DNA of 64,000 bases from Oopsacas minuta. Taxonomy: Eukaryota > Porifera > Hexactinellida > Lyssacinosida > Leucopsacidae. Every line of letters begins with the position of its first letter. Position 1 is the first letter of the stretch. Under the pieces are notes generated by a model. That model did not search any database. It worked only from the letters and a program-made list of their open reading frames with translations, and had not been told where the DNA came from. Below are positions 31,831 to 51,226 of this stretch, in pieces. Where the stretch lies: assembly GCA_024704765.1 (NCBI GenBank), contig JAKMXF010000133.1, positions 1 to 64,000 on the forward strand, written 5' to 3'. The translations under genes were made by a program, and so were the position numbers.

Positions 31831-34800
31831 ATGAAATATTTTTCTATTTTTTTCTTTATTTCCATATTTTGCTCTCAGCCAATCAGATGTGAGTTAGGAC
31901 ACACAATACCTCACATAGTGTCACATCCCTTACGGACACTAATGTCGCTTTCTGAGGGGACACATTATGATATAGACATCAGTTTAGAGGTGTTAGGGGA
32001 CCATGTGATCCTTCATTTAACACCTAACTTAAATCTACAACACAATAATTATGTTTATCAACACCTCGATGACAACAATAACATTCAGTCTCAAAATGGG
32101 TTTGTAATACCATGCCACTATACAGGAACTGTAGAATGTATCGCGTGCCACAATTCTCACACTTTTGTGTCCACCTGTAACGGACATCTGAGAGGTTTAA
32201 TTAGTATTAATAATACTGATTATTATATTGAGCCTTTGATTGGTTCAACCGATGAGACACATTTTGTGTACACAAATGTGTCGCCTGACAACTCGACACA
32301 ATCAGAACTTCTTATAGATAAGTCTAAGTGGCTGAGTGAAGTGGCAGATTCACACCTCCGCTCTGTCCGTTCCTACGCGGCTAGAAATAAGAAACTATCC
32401 GTAGAGACCCTAGTTGTCCTCGATGAGACCATTCTGTCCCATCACGGGTCTCTGTCTCAATCCTACGCTCTGACGGTTATGAATATTGTCTCGGGGTTAT
32501 TAGCTAGGCCCTCTCTTGGACAAGCCATAACTCTAGTGGTTACCCGCCTAATTGTCTCACAATCTGGTACTAATACCTTTATTTGGAACTCAGCTGATCC
32601 CGACACATCTCTGTCAACATTCTGTGGGTGGCAGCACCAGATAAATGGAACTGAAACTAATCCATCTCACGACTTAGCCGTATTATTAACGCGCCATTCT
32701 TTGTGTCGTCCTGATACCCACTGTTCTGTTATAGGTGTTGCTAATATAGGCGGGCTATGTAGTGGCACACATTCCTGTCTTATCGTCAAGGATGAAGGTG
32801 TCATGTTGGCAGGTACCACCGTGACACATGAGATAGGACACTTATTCGGTTTATACCACGATGAGAATCCTCATGAATGTGGCGCGTATAATATCCGACC
32901 TAGTTCTTACATAATGACTGAAGTATTCACTCACGCTAGCAACCATTTTACATGGTCGGAATGTTCCAAACATTCCATTGTTGACTTTCTGTCGCGAGGG
33001 GGAGACACCTGTCTACTGAATGAACCAACCAATCAGATCGTACTCTCAGAGCTTCCTCTAATAACAGCTGATCAACAGTGTCAATCAATTTTAGGCGCCA
33101 ATTCAAGAGTTGTCGCCTCTAGGACAAGTTGTGCCACTTTAGTCTGCTCTGACACCCCCGGGGGTACCACTTGGCAGTCTTTATATGTACCAATGATAGA
33201 CGGTACCAATTGTTCCATAGATAGGAACACCAAGGGGGAGTGTCAAAGTGGTGTTTGTGTCCTCAAGGGGTGGGAGAAGGAACCCATTAATGGGGAGTGG
33301 TCCCAGTGGTCTGAGTGGTCAGATTGTTCTCACACCTGTGATCTAGCGTTACAACACAGAGAAAGGAAATGTGGTTCACCTCCTCCATCCAATGGTGGTA
33401 ATATGTGTCTAGGAGACAGGCGACAATACACCACTTGTAAACTGTCTAAGTGCGCCACTTCTGAGCCATCTAGAAGGGACAGATCTTGTGAGAGGATCAT
33501 GTACCAGTACCCAGGTACCTGGCGGGCTCTGTCTGATAATTATAATATCGGAAACCCTTGTAAATTATTCTGTCAGAACTCAGGAAGTGGTCAATTGGCA
33601 GCTCTGCCACTTGTGACAGATGGCACAGAGTGTCACGCCTTCACACCAGACCGTGCCATGTGTGTATTAGGAAATTGTGTCGCGGTGGACTGCAATGGAG
33701 AGCTAGCAGGTGGCGCCCGTTTAGACGCATGTGGCGTGTGTGGTGGAGATGGCACAACCTGTCACATTGTAATCGGAACTATACGTGAGTATCTCCCTAG
33801 TTTCAATCTCCATAATTTAATTTCTATCCCTCAGGAAGCCCGTGACCTCACCATCTTAAATCTAACACCTCGTCCATATGTATATTTAGCTGTGACACAA
33901 TCTTCTGCCACCAGACTACTCAGACCTATCAATTTACAAACTATTAATGGTGTCGACTGGCGCTCTGCCACTCTGTCTAATGGCTCTGCCACTTTCTCTG
34001 TTCCTGGTCCTATATCTAATTCTTTAGAACTTAAGGTGTTTGGTGGTCCAACACAAGTGGCACTCTACTATTCATACTTGCTGCCACCTGACGAGGACAC
34101 ATTTACCTGGCGCGCAGAATCCACCTGCTCTGATTGTAATGCCACTTGTGGAAATGCTGTTAAATATTGTGTCGCGGAATGTGTCGATGTTAACAACAAT
34201 CCAGTTAGTCCACTTCTCTGTGATCCTGCCACTAAACCACTTGACACCTTTGTGCCCTGCCCAGACCTGCCTGATTGTCCTACCTACGTCTGGACCTCTT
34301 CTGGATGGTCTCTTTGCTCTGCCACTTGTGGCTCAGGTGTCAAGACTAGGACAACATTCTGTCTAGCTAAAACAGACCAAAACTTCCAACTAGCTAAAGA
34401 ATCAAATTGTGTCCTCGGGTCAAGACCACTTACTTCTTTGTCCTGTTATCAGCCATGTGTCACTCCCACTCCGCAACAATTTGAACCAGGTGTATATCTA
34501 GGTGTCTGGGTGGCAGACGAGTGGGGAGAGTGTCTCAAAACAAATTGTGTCGCTCCAGAACCTCAACACCTCCAAATAGAGTGCAGAGTAGATGGTAACT
34601 TAGCTGACCAATCAGATTGTGACCCCCTAACTAAACCAGCTCCCCAGCAACGAGATTGCCCTCAGGAATGCATTGAATGGGAAACTAGACGTTGGAGAGT
34701 TTGTGACACAAATTGTCGCCGCCAGCGAATAATCAGGTGTCTGAGAAATGGGCAGAGAGTGCCGTCAAGTGTCTGTAATAGTGCCCAACTTTTGAAACCC

Positions 34801-34836
34801 AAAAATTCTCAAAGGTGTAAAGAATGTTCTTATTAA
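31831..34836 (+). CDS. Intronless ADAMTS-type secreted metalloprotease
   Basis: 1001 residues in one exon. Order: signal peptide (MKYFSIFFFISIFC), propeptide to about 190, reprolysin domain (~193-400) with zinc site HEIGHLFGLYHD (His333, Glu334, His337, His343) and Met-turn Met362; disintegrin-like segment; first thrombospondin type 1 repeat (WSQWSEWSDC, ~490-540); Cys-rich region ending in the ADAMTS hallmark LDACGVCGGDGTTC (~630-645); spacer; then at least three more TSP1-like repeats (SSGWSLCSATCGSGV ~822; DEWGEC; RRWRVC). The C-terminus is a TSP1-like module with no membrane anchor. It would cleave extracellular matrix substrates. Vertebrate ADAMTS genes have many introns, so a single exon of 3 kb is notable. 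Confidence 0.94.
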   Translation: MKYFSIFFFISIFCSQPIRCELGHTIPHIVSHPLRTLMSLSEGTHYDIDISLEVLGDHVILHLTPNLNLQHNNYVYQHLDDNNNIQSQNGFVIPCHYTGTVECIACHNSHTFVSTCNGHLRGLISINNTDYYIEPLIGSTDETHFVYTNVSPDNSTQSELLIDKSKWLSEVADSHLRSVRSYAARNKKLSVETLVVLDETILSHHGSLSQSYALTVMNIVSGLLARPSLGQAITLVVTRLIVSQSGTNTFIWNSADPDTSLSTFCGWQHQINGTETNPSHDLAVLLTRHSLCRPDTHCSVIGVANIGGLCSGTHSCLIVKDEGVMLAGTTVTHEIGHLFGLYHDENPHECGAYNIRPSSYIMTEVFTHASNHFTWSECSKHSIVDFLSRGGDTCLLNEPTNQIVLSELPLITADQQCQSILGANSRVVASRTSCATLVCSDTPGGTTWQSLYVPMIDGTNCSIDRNTKGECQSGVCVLKGWEKEPINGEWSQWSEWSDCSHTCDLALQHRERKCGSPPPSNGGNMCLGDRRQYTTCKLSKCATSEPSRRDRSCERIMYQYPGTWRALSDNYNIGNPCKLFCQNSGSGQLAALPLVTDGTECHAFTPDRAMCVLGNCVAVDCNGELAGGARLDACGVCGGDGTTCHIVIGTIREYLPSFNLHNLISIPQEARDLTILNLTPRPYVYLAVTQSSATRLLRPINLQTINGVDWRSATLSNGSATFSVPGPISNSLELKVFGGPTQVALYYSYLLPPDEDTFTWRAESTCSDCNATCGNAVKYCVAECVDVNNNPVSPLLCDPATKPLDTFVPCPDLPDCPTYVWTSSGWSLCSATCGSGVKTRTTFCLAKTDQNFQLAKESNCVLGSRPLTSLSCYQPCVTPTPQQFEPGVYLGVWVADEWGECLKTNCVAPEPQHLQIECRVDGNLADQSDCDPLTKPAPQQRDCPQECIEWETRRWRVCDTNCRRQRIIRCLRNGQRVPSSVCNSAQLLKPKNSQRCKECSY

Positions 34837-37830
34837 CAAACAATATTTTATTCATGGTTTTGTGTGTATTTTATTTATTATGATTTGTCACTTAATATTT
34901 GCAAATATTTGATTAAATTTGACTGATTTTCAGCTGTTTATTTCCGACGCCATTCTGCCACTTAATTGATTCCCGGATTAGTAATTTGTGTGACTTCCTG
35001 CCATCAGCTGTGCCACTTTATGCCTTATTTATTTGTAGAATAGATGACTTAGTAAGGTGTCAACAAATGTGAATCTAAATTTATCGTAGAATATGTTATA
35101 TGTGAATACCGATAGTGTGACTTCGTAACCATAGCAACGGCTTAACAATGCTACATATAAAACCACAACTGATTGGTCCACATGTCCTTATAAGGTGATA
35201 ATTCCGGTTAATTGTGTCCAGGAGGGGACCCCTTGTTTGGGTTCTCAGACTTGTCCTAATTATAGCCATTACGATGACACAATCGCGCCATTTCAAACAA
35301 AATATTTTTCACAGGTTTCCAAAATTTTCCTGATTATAGTTGGAGGCGACAAGTGTCAAGTGTGGCTTCTGCCTAGTGGCTTAGTGGCAGATATTATCGA
35401 AAGAAGGCTTACTTATATTGTGAACCTTTATGGCTAGAGTTTATCTAGCATTCCTATCTACATTACTCGTTACTAAGTTATCGATTACAGTTATTTGTCT
35501 ATTCTGAGATCAGTTATGATTATCCGAAGTACTGAATTGACCCCTGGGGGCGCATTAATTACAGGGTGCTATCTGGATTTAATCTATTCAATTGACCTAC
35601 TACTAACTTCTCAGATAGTTCCATTTGGAACTAATCCATAACACAATTTTCCACCTACACGAGAATTACGAAACGGTAATATCTTTACTTGTAAGATAAT
35701 ATCTCCATGACACCGAGCTATTCTGGAAGAAATATGTAAGAAAAATTGATTATTTAATAAATCCTTTTACATTCCAAGTTACAATTTCGTAACCAAGAAC
35801 CGTTATGATAGCTATTTTCAGAAGTGACATCTCTTGTCCCACAAATAGTGTCAGCTAAGTTGTGAGGTACGATTATGCTGATACCCAGAATATGCCACAA
35901 TTAATATAATTATATTCTTGTTTAATTCATTTATTTAATTATCAGATGTTATAGTTCCATATGGAACTAAGAGAATATGATTGTCTCCTGATAACGCTGT
36001 TACATACATAAACGTAGCATTCTTGAGCGATGTATTCGTTGCCAAGTAAAATATATGTGGTTACCCATGACATTCTGGACCAATTTCTGGTTGCTAACCA
36101 ATCGTTTTCGTAACATTCTTGCCTGTGCGTTAGTTGCTAGGGTAATATTTACGCGGGCAACCTCTCGGAATTCAGAATTCCTTAATATCAATTACTCCCA
36201 CTCCACCAATCAGATTGTAGTCTTGTTAATCTACATACCTTATTTGTTGCTATGGTAATCATGAAGAATGTTTGGGTGGATAATTATATTACCAATAATA
36301 AGCAATTTCAATTTCTTTGTTAGAAACTTTATATACATATTTTCACACATTTGGTTACAGTATCAGATGTAACCAAATGCTATTCAAGTTCCTATTAATG
36401 GTTTTATTTAGGCGCGAAAATCTGAATTTCTGAATACCTATTCTGTTGCTAGGTTGGTGGCTTACTATTCGCGTGGTTTCAGATGGTTTGAACTATTAAT
36501 TAATTAGTTCCATATTAAGATTGATACGTGTGCCACCTGACACTAATATGGTTAATAATTACAACACCTAATGTATATTACTAATCAATAAGAAATATGT
36601 ATTAGAGATCCTTAAAAGGTGTTTGTTTGTATTTATTATACTTCTGTAAACAGAATGATTGATCTAACAATATGCCACCTGCCACTAGTGCCACCATTCT
36701 TACATAAAATGTTAAGAATATTCTCTGTCCAATTGTACCTTACATATATGCACCAGTAGACATTTGCTTAGTAACGAATATATATTCAGGAATGTTATTA
36801 ACACTAACCGAATAACACCTGTTAGTAACTGATAAATGTGAACAATTATCTCCCGCCTATTTCTGCAAATCAGCTGATTATGCAAATGTGTAACTAAATT
36901 GGTTTTGCTTGACTACCAATAATGGTAGATGGTATTCCATGGTATTAACCAGTGATAGCATAAACTCTATGATCTCTGATTGGTCATCTTATCTGTGCCA
37001 TCTCTTACAGCACTAATTTGATTATAACTTACTGAGGATTATATGGGTCACAAGTGTCGCATATGTGTTGCCTATTAAGTAACCACTTTAAAGGGTTTAT
37101 GTGGCGGAGATAACTCAGAATTTGATTGGTTATCCAAATTAATTCATCAAGTAATTCGAAACCTTAATTCTATCGATTGGATACAATTACTAATTGTGGT
37201 ATAAAGCGGCACATGCGACACAATACACCTTGTGATACAACTAGGAATACTCGGGCTTCGTTTTCAACGAATTATGTCTCACCAATTATAGTAACAAAAG
37301 TTGTAATAATGAATTCCTTAAAAGGTGTTACTCTTAATATAAATAATGAATTGTTTGTTTGTTTGTTTATTGAATTTGTAAATTTATTGTTATTGTTTTA
37401 AGAGTATAAAGTAAACAAATTGATCAACTATCCATAAATGACTATATCCATATTTTCACACCTTTCGTATCCTCTAAGGAACCTCAATTTGGAACTAAGA
37501 GTTTATAAGTCATCTTATTATTGGTGACATAATTACCGACACATTTATCGCCTGTTAGATAATTATTATTATTGTGACATAGCCTGTGTTAGGATAGCAT
37601 TCTTAATAGTTACACTATTCAATGTATATGTTATGTGGATAAGGGATAATACCATTTTGTGTCGAGTTAACACCTCAAGGATTGAGTGACAGAACCACTT
37701 CACACCTATTTATTACTCAGCTATACTTTCTACTAATTGTGTCGCTACAAACTAACCGACACTATATGTAAATAAACTTATTAACTTCTCTCATAGCTGT
37801 GACACAATTAGGACATAATTCACACCTAAG
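34837..37830. other. 3-kb gene-poor region
   Basis: No convincing coding exon on either strand; the longest ORFs (about 60-80 codons) have random composition. The sequence is AT-rich and peppered with short recurrent words (gccact/agtggc, gtgtcg/cgacac, taacacct/aggtgtta, agttccatatt). It probably holds the ADAMTS 3' UTR and the CUL1 promoter, and may encode noncoding RNA, but nothing specific can be supported. Confidence 0.5.
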
Positions 37831-45426
<7,596 letters not shown>

Positions 45427-46020
45427 AAAGTGGCATAAATGTGTCGCATTAGTGGCAGATGGATTTTCTCAGAAGTCTGTTTTGAATAATTAAACATAAT
45501 CTATGTGTATATAGTGATGGGATAAAATAGAATGTACAATAATCACATTCTAATGGTTACTATGGTTACATGTAAATTTTACGAAAATATGTGAAAATCT
45601 TAAAACCCCGCATTTGATTGGGTCGAGGATAAGGTGTGAATTTCTACATATACATATGTGACCCTATTAAGCTAATATATTAAATTACCTGTTACCTTAG
45701 CAACGAAATTGAGCTCAAATATTTCCAATTTCAATGAAATACGATAGTAATTCTGTATATAAGAGACTAATGCATTGCCTAGCAACCAAATATCCATCAA
45801 ATATGCTTACTTGTGGTATACTATTTGGTTAGCTTTTCTTCTATAGCTACAATAATGGTAGCTTGGAATGTGTATTATATATTGGGGTATACATATACAT
45901 TCCTTATTTGGTATTGGTAACCATGGATACATAACATTAAACCATACAGACTCGGTAATTAAGGAACATATCGTAAATATAACTGGGGGAACTAACTATT
46001 CTAATATGGAACTATAGGTG
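45427..46020. other. Intergenic, no gene seen
   Basis: The ~590 bp between the convergent CUL1 and IF1 3' ends are AT-rich without protein-like ORFs. It contains ggtgtgaatttc and catatgtgaccc words but no structured repeat. Confidence 0.5.
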
Positions 46021-46335
46021 TTAAGTTTTCTTATCAAGATTGCTTAGTTCCTTTTTCTGCTCTTTGAGACTTTTTTTGAGCGCCACAATTCTCTCCTCAG
46101 ATTTTGCTATCTCTTCTTGAAGATGTTCGGCCGATTCTTCTTTCAGCTGTCTCAATTGTTTCAGCTGTTCCCGCTCAAGTTTCTTAAAATAGACATTTTC
46201 CTCAGCTGCCTCTATCTCACTGAACTTTCCCCCTCCGCCCCTGATTGACCCAGCTGGAGGGTCTCTACCCGCACTTGAGAGAGCGCGGAATTGTGCCACA
46301 GAGAGTGGTACACGGATGGCGCGGAATAGCGACAT
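46021..46335 (-). CDS. ATP5IF1: Mitochondrial ATP synthase inhibitor IF1
   Basis: Intronless, 104 residues. The N-terminal presequence (MSLFRAIRVPLSVAQFRALSS) is followed by the inhibitory motif IRGGGGKFSEIEAAEENVYF, equivalent to the minimal inhibitory sequence of mammalian IF1 (GxFxxxEAAEExxYF), and a long Lys/Glu coiled coil for dimerisation. It blocks F1-ATPase hydrolysis when membrane potential falls. It lies 100 bp downstream of MTAP on the same strand; attag ends 5 nt before its ATG. Confidence 0.93.
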   Translation of the reverse strand: MSLFRAIRVPLSVAQFRALSSAGRDPPAGSIRGGGGKFSEIEAAEENVYFKKLEREQLKQLRQLKEESAEHLQEEIAKSEERIVALKKSLKEQKKELSNLDKKT

Positions 46336-46435
46336 AATTGCTAATAAAAGTGTAAATATAATTATATGATAAAGGTGTTATAATATGTAAATAACCTAAA
46401 ACAAACAAATAAACAAATTAGTTCTATTTATAGAA

Positions 46436-47323
46436 TCACATAACAGATGTTACAGCTTTACGTCTGTTATTCTCTGACACGACTAACCAATCAGATTCCT
46501 TCAAATTCTCAATACTCTTAACTATAACTTCCTTAGCTTTGCCGCCATTTACTTTAAGAACTTTTAACACATTTTCAACTGTGACACTTTCTGTGCCATC
46601 TCTCCAACAATCGTAGTCAGTTGGTAGTGCTAATGCTGCATAGCTCATACCCAATTCGGTTGCTAAGGTAACCTCAGGTACTGTGGTCATATTTATCACA
46701 TCACAGTTCCAGTTTTGGTATAATTTTGATTCTGCTTTTGTTGAAAATCTTGGTCCCTCTATCGTAACAACGGTACCTGTCTTCAGGAATTTGTATCCTA
46801 GCTGGGTACAGGATTGGGATAGAATGTGTCGCGTGTGGTGGCAGAAGGGTTCAGCCATTGGAATATGGCACACACCTAAATGACGAGATCAAATAATTGT
46901 TTGATTAATAATATGAATAATTCTAACACCTTCATATATGTCAGTCGTTCCATCATAGAATGTGGAGTGTCTCTTGGTGGTTCTATCAATAAACTGGTCT
47001 AGCACCACTAACACCTCTCCAGGGACAATTTCCTCTCTCAGTGAGCCACATGCTGTAGTGGCTAGCAAATGTGTACACCCGACACTTTTAAGGGCGTGAA
47101 TATTGGCACGAAATGGCACGTGTGTTGGACTAATTTCATGTTTAAGTCCGTGCCTTAACAACAGGACACATGGCACACCACTTATCGTGCCATTTATAAG
47201 TGGCGCAGAAGTGGCACCAAAAGGTGTCGGTACATTCAGTTCCTGTCTGTCTGTCAAAATGAGAGGATCATCAAAACCTGTGCCACCAATTATACCAACT
47301 TTAAGAGCCATTTTATCTGCCAT
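46436..47323 (-). CDS. MTAP: S-methyl-5'-thioadenosine phosphorylase
   Basis: Two exons (46930-47323, 46436-46875) encode 277 residues (human 283). Motifs: [13 protein letters not shown] phosphate-binding start, [30 protein letters not shown], the [10 protein letters not shown] segment and [32 protein letters not shown]. It splits methylthioadenosine from polyamine synthesis into adenine and methylthioribose-1-phosphate. A second Met (MALKVG) four residues later is an alternative start. It is head to head with CDC14 at 132 bp. Confidence 0.97.
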
Positions 47324-47455
47324 ACTTCACCTTAGCAACTAGTTTATAGGCTAGTTATGTATTATCCCTATTCCACTAATTGATTAGAAATATATAAATA
47401 GTTATTGATTTATGAATATTTCCACTTAAAACCACTTCTAAGCCACTGTGACACA
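47324..47455. promoter_or_regulatory. Probable bidirectional promoter MTAP / CDC14
   Basis: 132 bp separate the divergent start codons. AT-rich with tatataaata near 47390 and two gccact/accact words. The role is inferred from geometry. Confidence 0.45.
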
Positions 47456-50400
47456 ATGGAAGAATACAAAGAATGTATCAAAGGTTTGTTTGTTTGTTTG
47501 TTTGTTTGTATACTAATATGATTTTGGTAAACTGATAGCCATTCGATTTATTTGATTAGAATTAGTACACCACTTGTATTCTGGAACTATAGAAGTGTTA
47601 AAGTTCTATATGAATATAAAATACACAGTAACCAAAGAATACTGACACAATATTATAATTGTTTAAATACCCACAAATTATGTCACAAACCACTTTAAAC
47701 AACACAGACCATTTGTTTAATAAATGTCCGTAACATTCCTTATATTATCATAGCAACCGAACTACTGTAAAGGAATTCATACATCTCTCCCTGGTAACAC
47801 AAGGGCTTTCCTCTGTCCACTTGTCTAAATTATGAAATTACAATTCAGCAATATGTGCCACTACGTGTACCACTTCTATAGATTATTAATATGGAACTAA
47901 TTACACCATAATTGAGTAATATAATATGCTATATGATACAGGGCGGGCTTATACCAGCCTATATGTAAGAGGTTGTTCCTAAACAGATAGTAATTGAATT
48001 AAGGATTATATTACGATTTTATAGCAAAAATTCTTCTTTGATTCACCAGCAAAACTGTGCTGTATACTGGTACGATTATCATTGTATATTTCTACCGTTG
48101 CCATGGATACATAAGAATTGTAATGACATAACTAACTAATAAGATTTTCAGAAAATAAGCGCCGAATAAATTATCAATCCATATTTCTACCGTTGCCATG
48201 GATACATAAGAATTGTAATGGTAAATAACTAACCAATAAGATTTTAGAAAATAAGCGCCAAATCTTCGAGTTATGTTTAATCTGGAACCAATGGGTTAAG
48301 ATGCCATTTGATTGGTTAGATACACAAATAGCGAGCTGTTGTTAAATAAAAGATATATTTACATATTTTAAGATGACCACATGGTATTATAGTTCCATAT
48401 TATAACACCTAAATGTGAATATTAACATAATCTTTCATTTCTAGATCGGCTATATTTCGCTAGTTTACGCGCCAGACCAAACAACAACAGAACTTACCAT
48501 TTCTTCTCCATTGATGATGAGCTTGTTTATGAGCCGTGAGTTTAGTTCCAATTAGAACTAAGCATAAATTCTTTGTTTACAGTTATTGTTTTTAGGTTTT
48601 ACGCAGATTTTGGACCTTTCAATCTAGCGATGGTTTACAAATATTGCATGAAAATACAACAAAAACTAAACGTAGGTTAATCGAATTTAGCATATTTACA
48701 TTCCTTAGATGGTAACATAGTAACGTGGTTTGGAATTTGTATTTTAGAATCCCGCCCTCTCCCGCATGAAGTTGGTACATTACACCTCATTTGATAACAG
48801 GAGGAGAGCCAATTCCTTGTTCCTTATTGGTTCATATTTGGTAAGTAATTGGAACTATGTAACCATGGTAACGATAGTTATGTGTGTTATTTATAGATAT
48901 TATACTGCAACTATACAGCTGAGGAGGCATTCCAGCCATTTAACACTTTTACTTTACAACCATTCAGGTAAACAGGTGTTTGTTTGTTTGTTTGTTTGTT
49001 TGTTTGTTTGTTTACTTTATGAATATTTTAGAGATGCATCATACGGGCCTTGTATGTTTAATCTAACACTTCTTCCTTGTTTACAAGCTATACAAAAGGT
49101 AAACAACAACAAAACCCTAAATCTACAATAACTAATACCTTGTTTTATAGGCTAAGAGGCTAGGTTTCCTAGACTTTGACACCTTTGATGTGAAAGAGTA
49201 TGAATATTACGAGGTGTGATGTGTTTAATCAGTTGTCATATTTTAGTAACTATTCTTATAAATTTTATTTCTTAGAAAGTAGAAAACGGAGATTTTAATT
49301 GGCTAATTCCAGGTGAGTGTATGTGTAATCAGAAATCTTAATTAAGGTGTTACTAGATTATAGTTCCAATTGCAACTATAGATTATATCCATCTGTAACA
49401 GGCACAAACTAACAGCCAATCAAATAATTGGATGTTAAGCGTATTATCGATATGGCGCCTAATTAAAATATAATGAGCTAATCATCAAGAATTATGTCAT
49501 GCATTCCAGTGTCATATCTCCGTTGCTAGGGACACAAGGACCAATTTTATTAATGGTTCATTTTAGGGAAATTCCTATCTTTCTGTGGCCCTCACAACAA
49601 AAGCAAAATTGACAATGGTTAGTTACGAAACATGTCATTAGGAATGTGTGTGTATTATCTGTTCTATTTTTAGGTTATCCTCTACATTCCCCAGAAACAT
49701 ACTTTGCATATTTCAGGAAGCATTCCGTAACTAACGTAGTTAGGTTAAATAGGAAGTTCTATGAGGCTAAGAGATTCACAGACGCCGGATTTGAACATGC
49801 AGACCTATTTTTCATTGACGGGAGTACCCCTCCTGAACATATACTCACGTGAGTGCCACTTTATGCCACTTCACACCTATTAGATATTGAATCTGAATAC
49901 ATTATTATTTTCACACTTTTAGAGAGTTTTTAACAATCGCAGAGAACGCAAAAGGTGGCATAGCAGTGCACTGTAAAGGTTAGAATACCGCGACACAATT
50001 GTGCCACTTATTTAACCACTTTCTGCCACTTTAGCTGGACTAGGTAGAACTGGGACATTAATTTGTTGCTATATGATGAAGCACTATGGATTCACAGCTG
50101 TAGAGGCGATAGCATGGGCAAGGTAACATTCCTATCTATCACTTGTGTAACTATGTAATTAACCAATCAGATTGTTCGTAGGATATGCAGACCTGGATCT
50201 GTGATTGGTCCACAACAGCTGTATTTGATTGAGTGAGTATATTCATATTTTAGCACCTTTAGTTCCATATTATATTAATTAAATTTAGGAAACAAGATAG
50301 TTTGTGGAGAGAAGGTGAGAAATCAAGAATGACACAATTCAAAAGTGGCACAGAGCCACTTAGCGAGGTGACAAATATGGATTGTGTTACAACTGAGAGG

Positions 50401-51178
50401 ACACAATCTCTGCCACAAAGATTCCAGAAGGTTTTACAAATGAATGACACAAATTCTAAACACGCGACACATCCTGCTGTTTTAACACCTTCCACTGCCC
50501 ATCTGCCACTTTCTAGGACACAACACAGATTCCAAAGACCCCTCTCCGTTGTTGTGGAGAAAGTTAGCCCAAAAACACTTTTAGGTGAGTATTAATCATA
50601 TGAATATAAGCGACACAATTTTGAATATTTATATTTAGAACAATCTCGTAACAAATCAGTCACAACCCTATGCGACACAATGCCACTTACAAAACAAGTA
50701 ACACCTCCTAGCGGACACATTCCGACACATTTCCTCCTGTTACAAGATGAGAACAGAATACCATCTGTGCCACTAAAAAGTGGCACACAAGGAGACCACC
50801 TTAACATGATTAAAGCTACCAGAGCCCTGAGGAAATCTAAATCAGATTCTGATTCATATTATACTTCTATTAGGGATACTTCCAGTTCCAAAACCAACAG
50901 GTATTTTACATGTGTATCATCAGTATGTTATCCATGGTCCAAATATTGTACTCATCAGAGCAGCCGTGTTATATTGTTATCCATGGTCCAAATATTGTAC
51001 TCATCAGAGCAGCCGTGTTATATTGTTATCCATGGTTCAAATATTGTACTCATCAGAGCAGCCGTGTTATATTGTTATCCATGGTTCAAATATTGTACTC
51101 ATCAGAGCAGCCGTGTTATATTGTTATCCATGGTTCCATATTAACATAATACACTAATTTAATTATAGCAAAATATAA
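47456..51178 (+). CDS. CDC14: CDC14-type dual-specificity phosphatase
   Basis: Sixteen exons join in frame to 1515 nt, 504 residues: first 47456-47483, then 48445-48535, 48596-48671, 48748-48840, 48897-48967, 49032-49098, 49151-49213, 49276-49312, 49567-49617, 49674-49848, 49923-49978, 50035-50122, 50182-50232, 50289-50584, 50639-50900 and a 10-nt terminal exon 51169-51178. Family blocks: [68 protein letters not shown], catalytic [11 protein letters not shown] and [17 protein letters not shown]14 reverses CDK phosphorylation at mitotic exit and acts at centrosomes and cilia. The C-terminal tail is Ser/Thr-rich. The penultimate intron carries a 49-bp minisatellite that is open in frame. Confidence 0.95.
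48086..48275 (+). repeat. 95-bp tandem duplication in CDC14 intron 1
   Basis: Two near-identical copies start at 48086 and 48181 (atatttctaccgttgccatg ...). They sit in the 961-bp first CDC14 intron, the longest intron of that gene. No coding exon was found in this intron. Confidence 0.8.
50932..51140 (+). repeat. 49-bp minisatellite in the last CDC14 intron
   Basis: Copies begin at 50932, 50981, 51030 and 51079, with a fifth partial at 51128; the unit starts ccatggt(c/t)caaatattg. Copies differ at very few positions. Because 49 mod 3 is 1, successive copies are read in successive frames, and all three plus-strand frames are free of stops. Confidence 0.95.
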
Positions 51179-51226
51179 CTGGTAAACAAATAAACTAAGT
51201 TGTTGATGTTTGTTTGTTTGTTTACA

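Noticed and set aside
35096-35437. Two opposite ORFs of 66 and 80 codons after ADAMTS
   Set aside because: Random-looking composition, mutual overlap, no splice partners and no recognisable motif.
50910-51157. Two extra plus-strand ORFs over the 49-bp minisatellite
   Set aside because: All three frames are open because the 49-bp unit lacks stops in any frame; only the frame continuing CDC14 is of possible interest.
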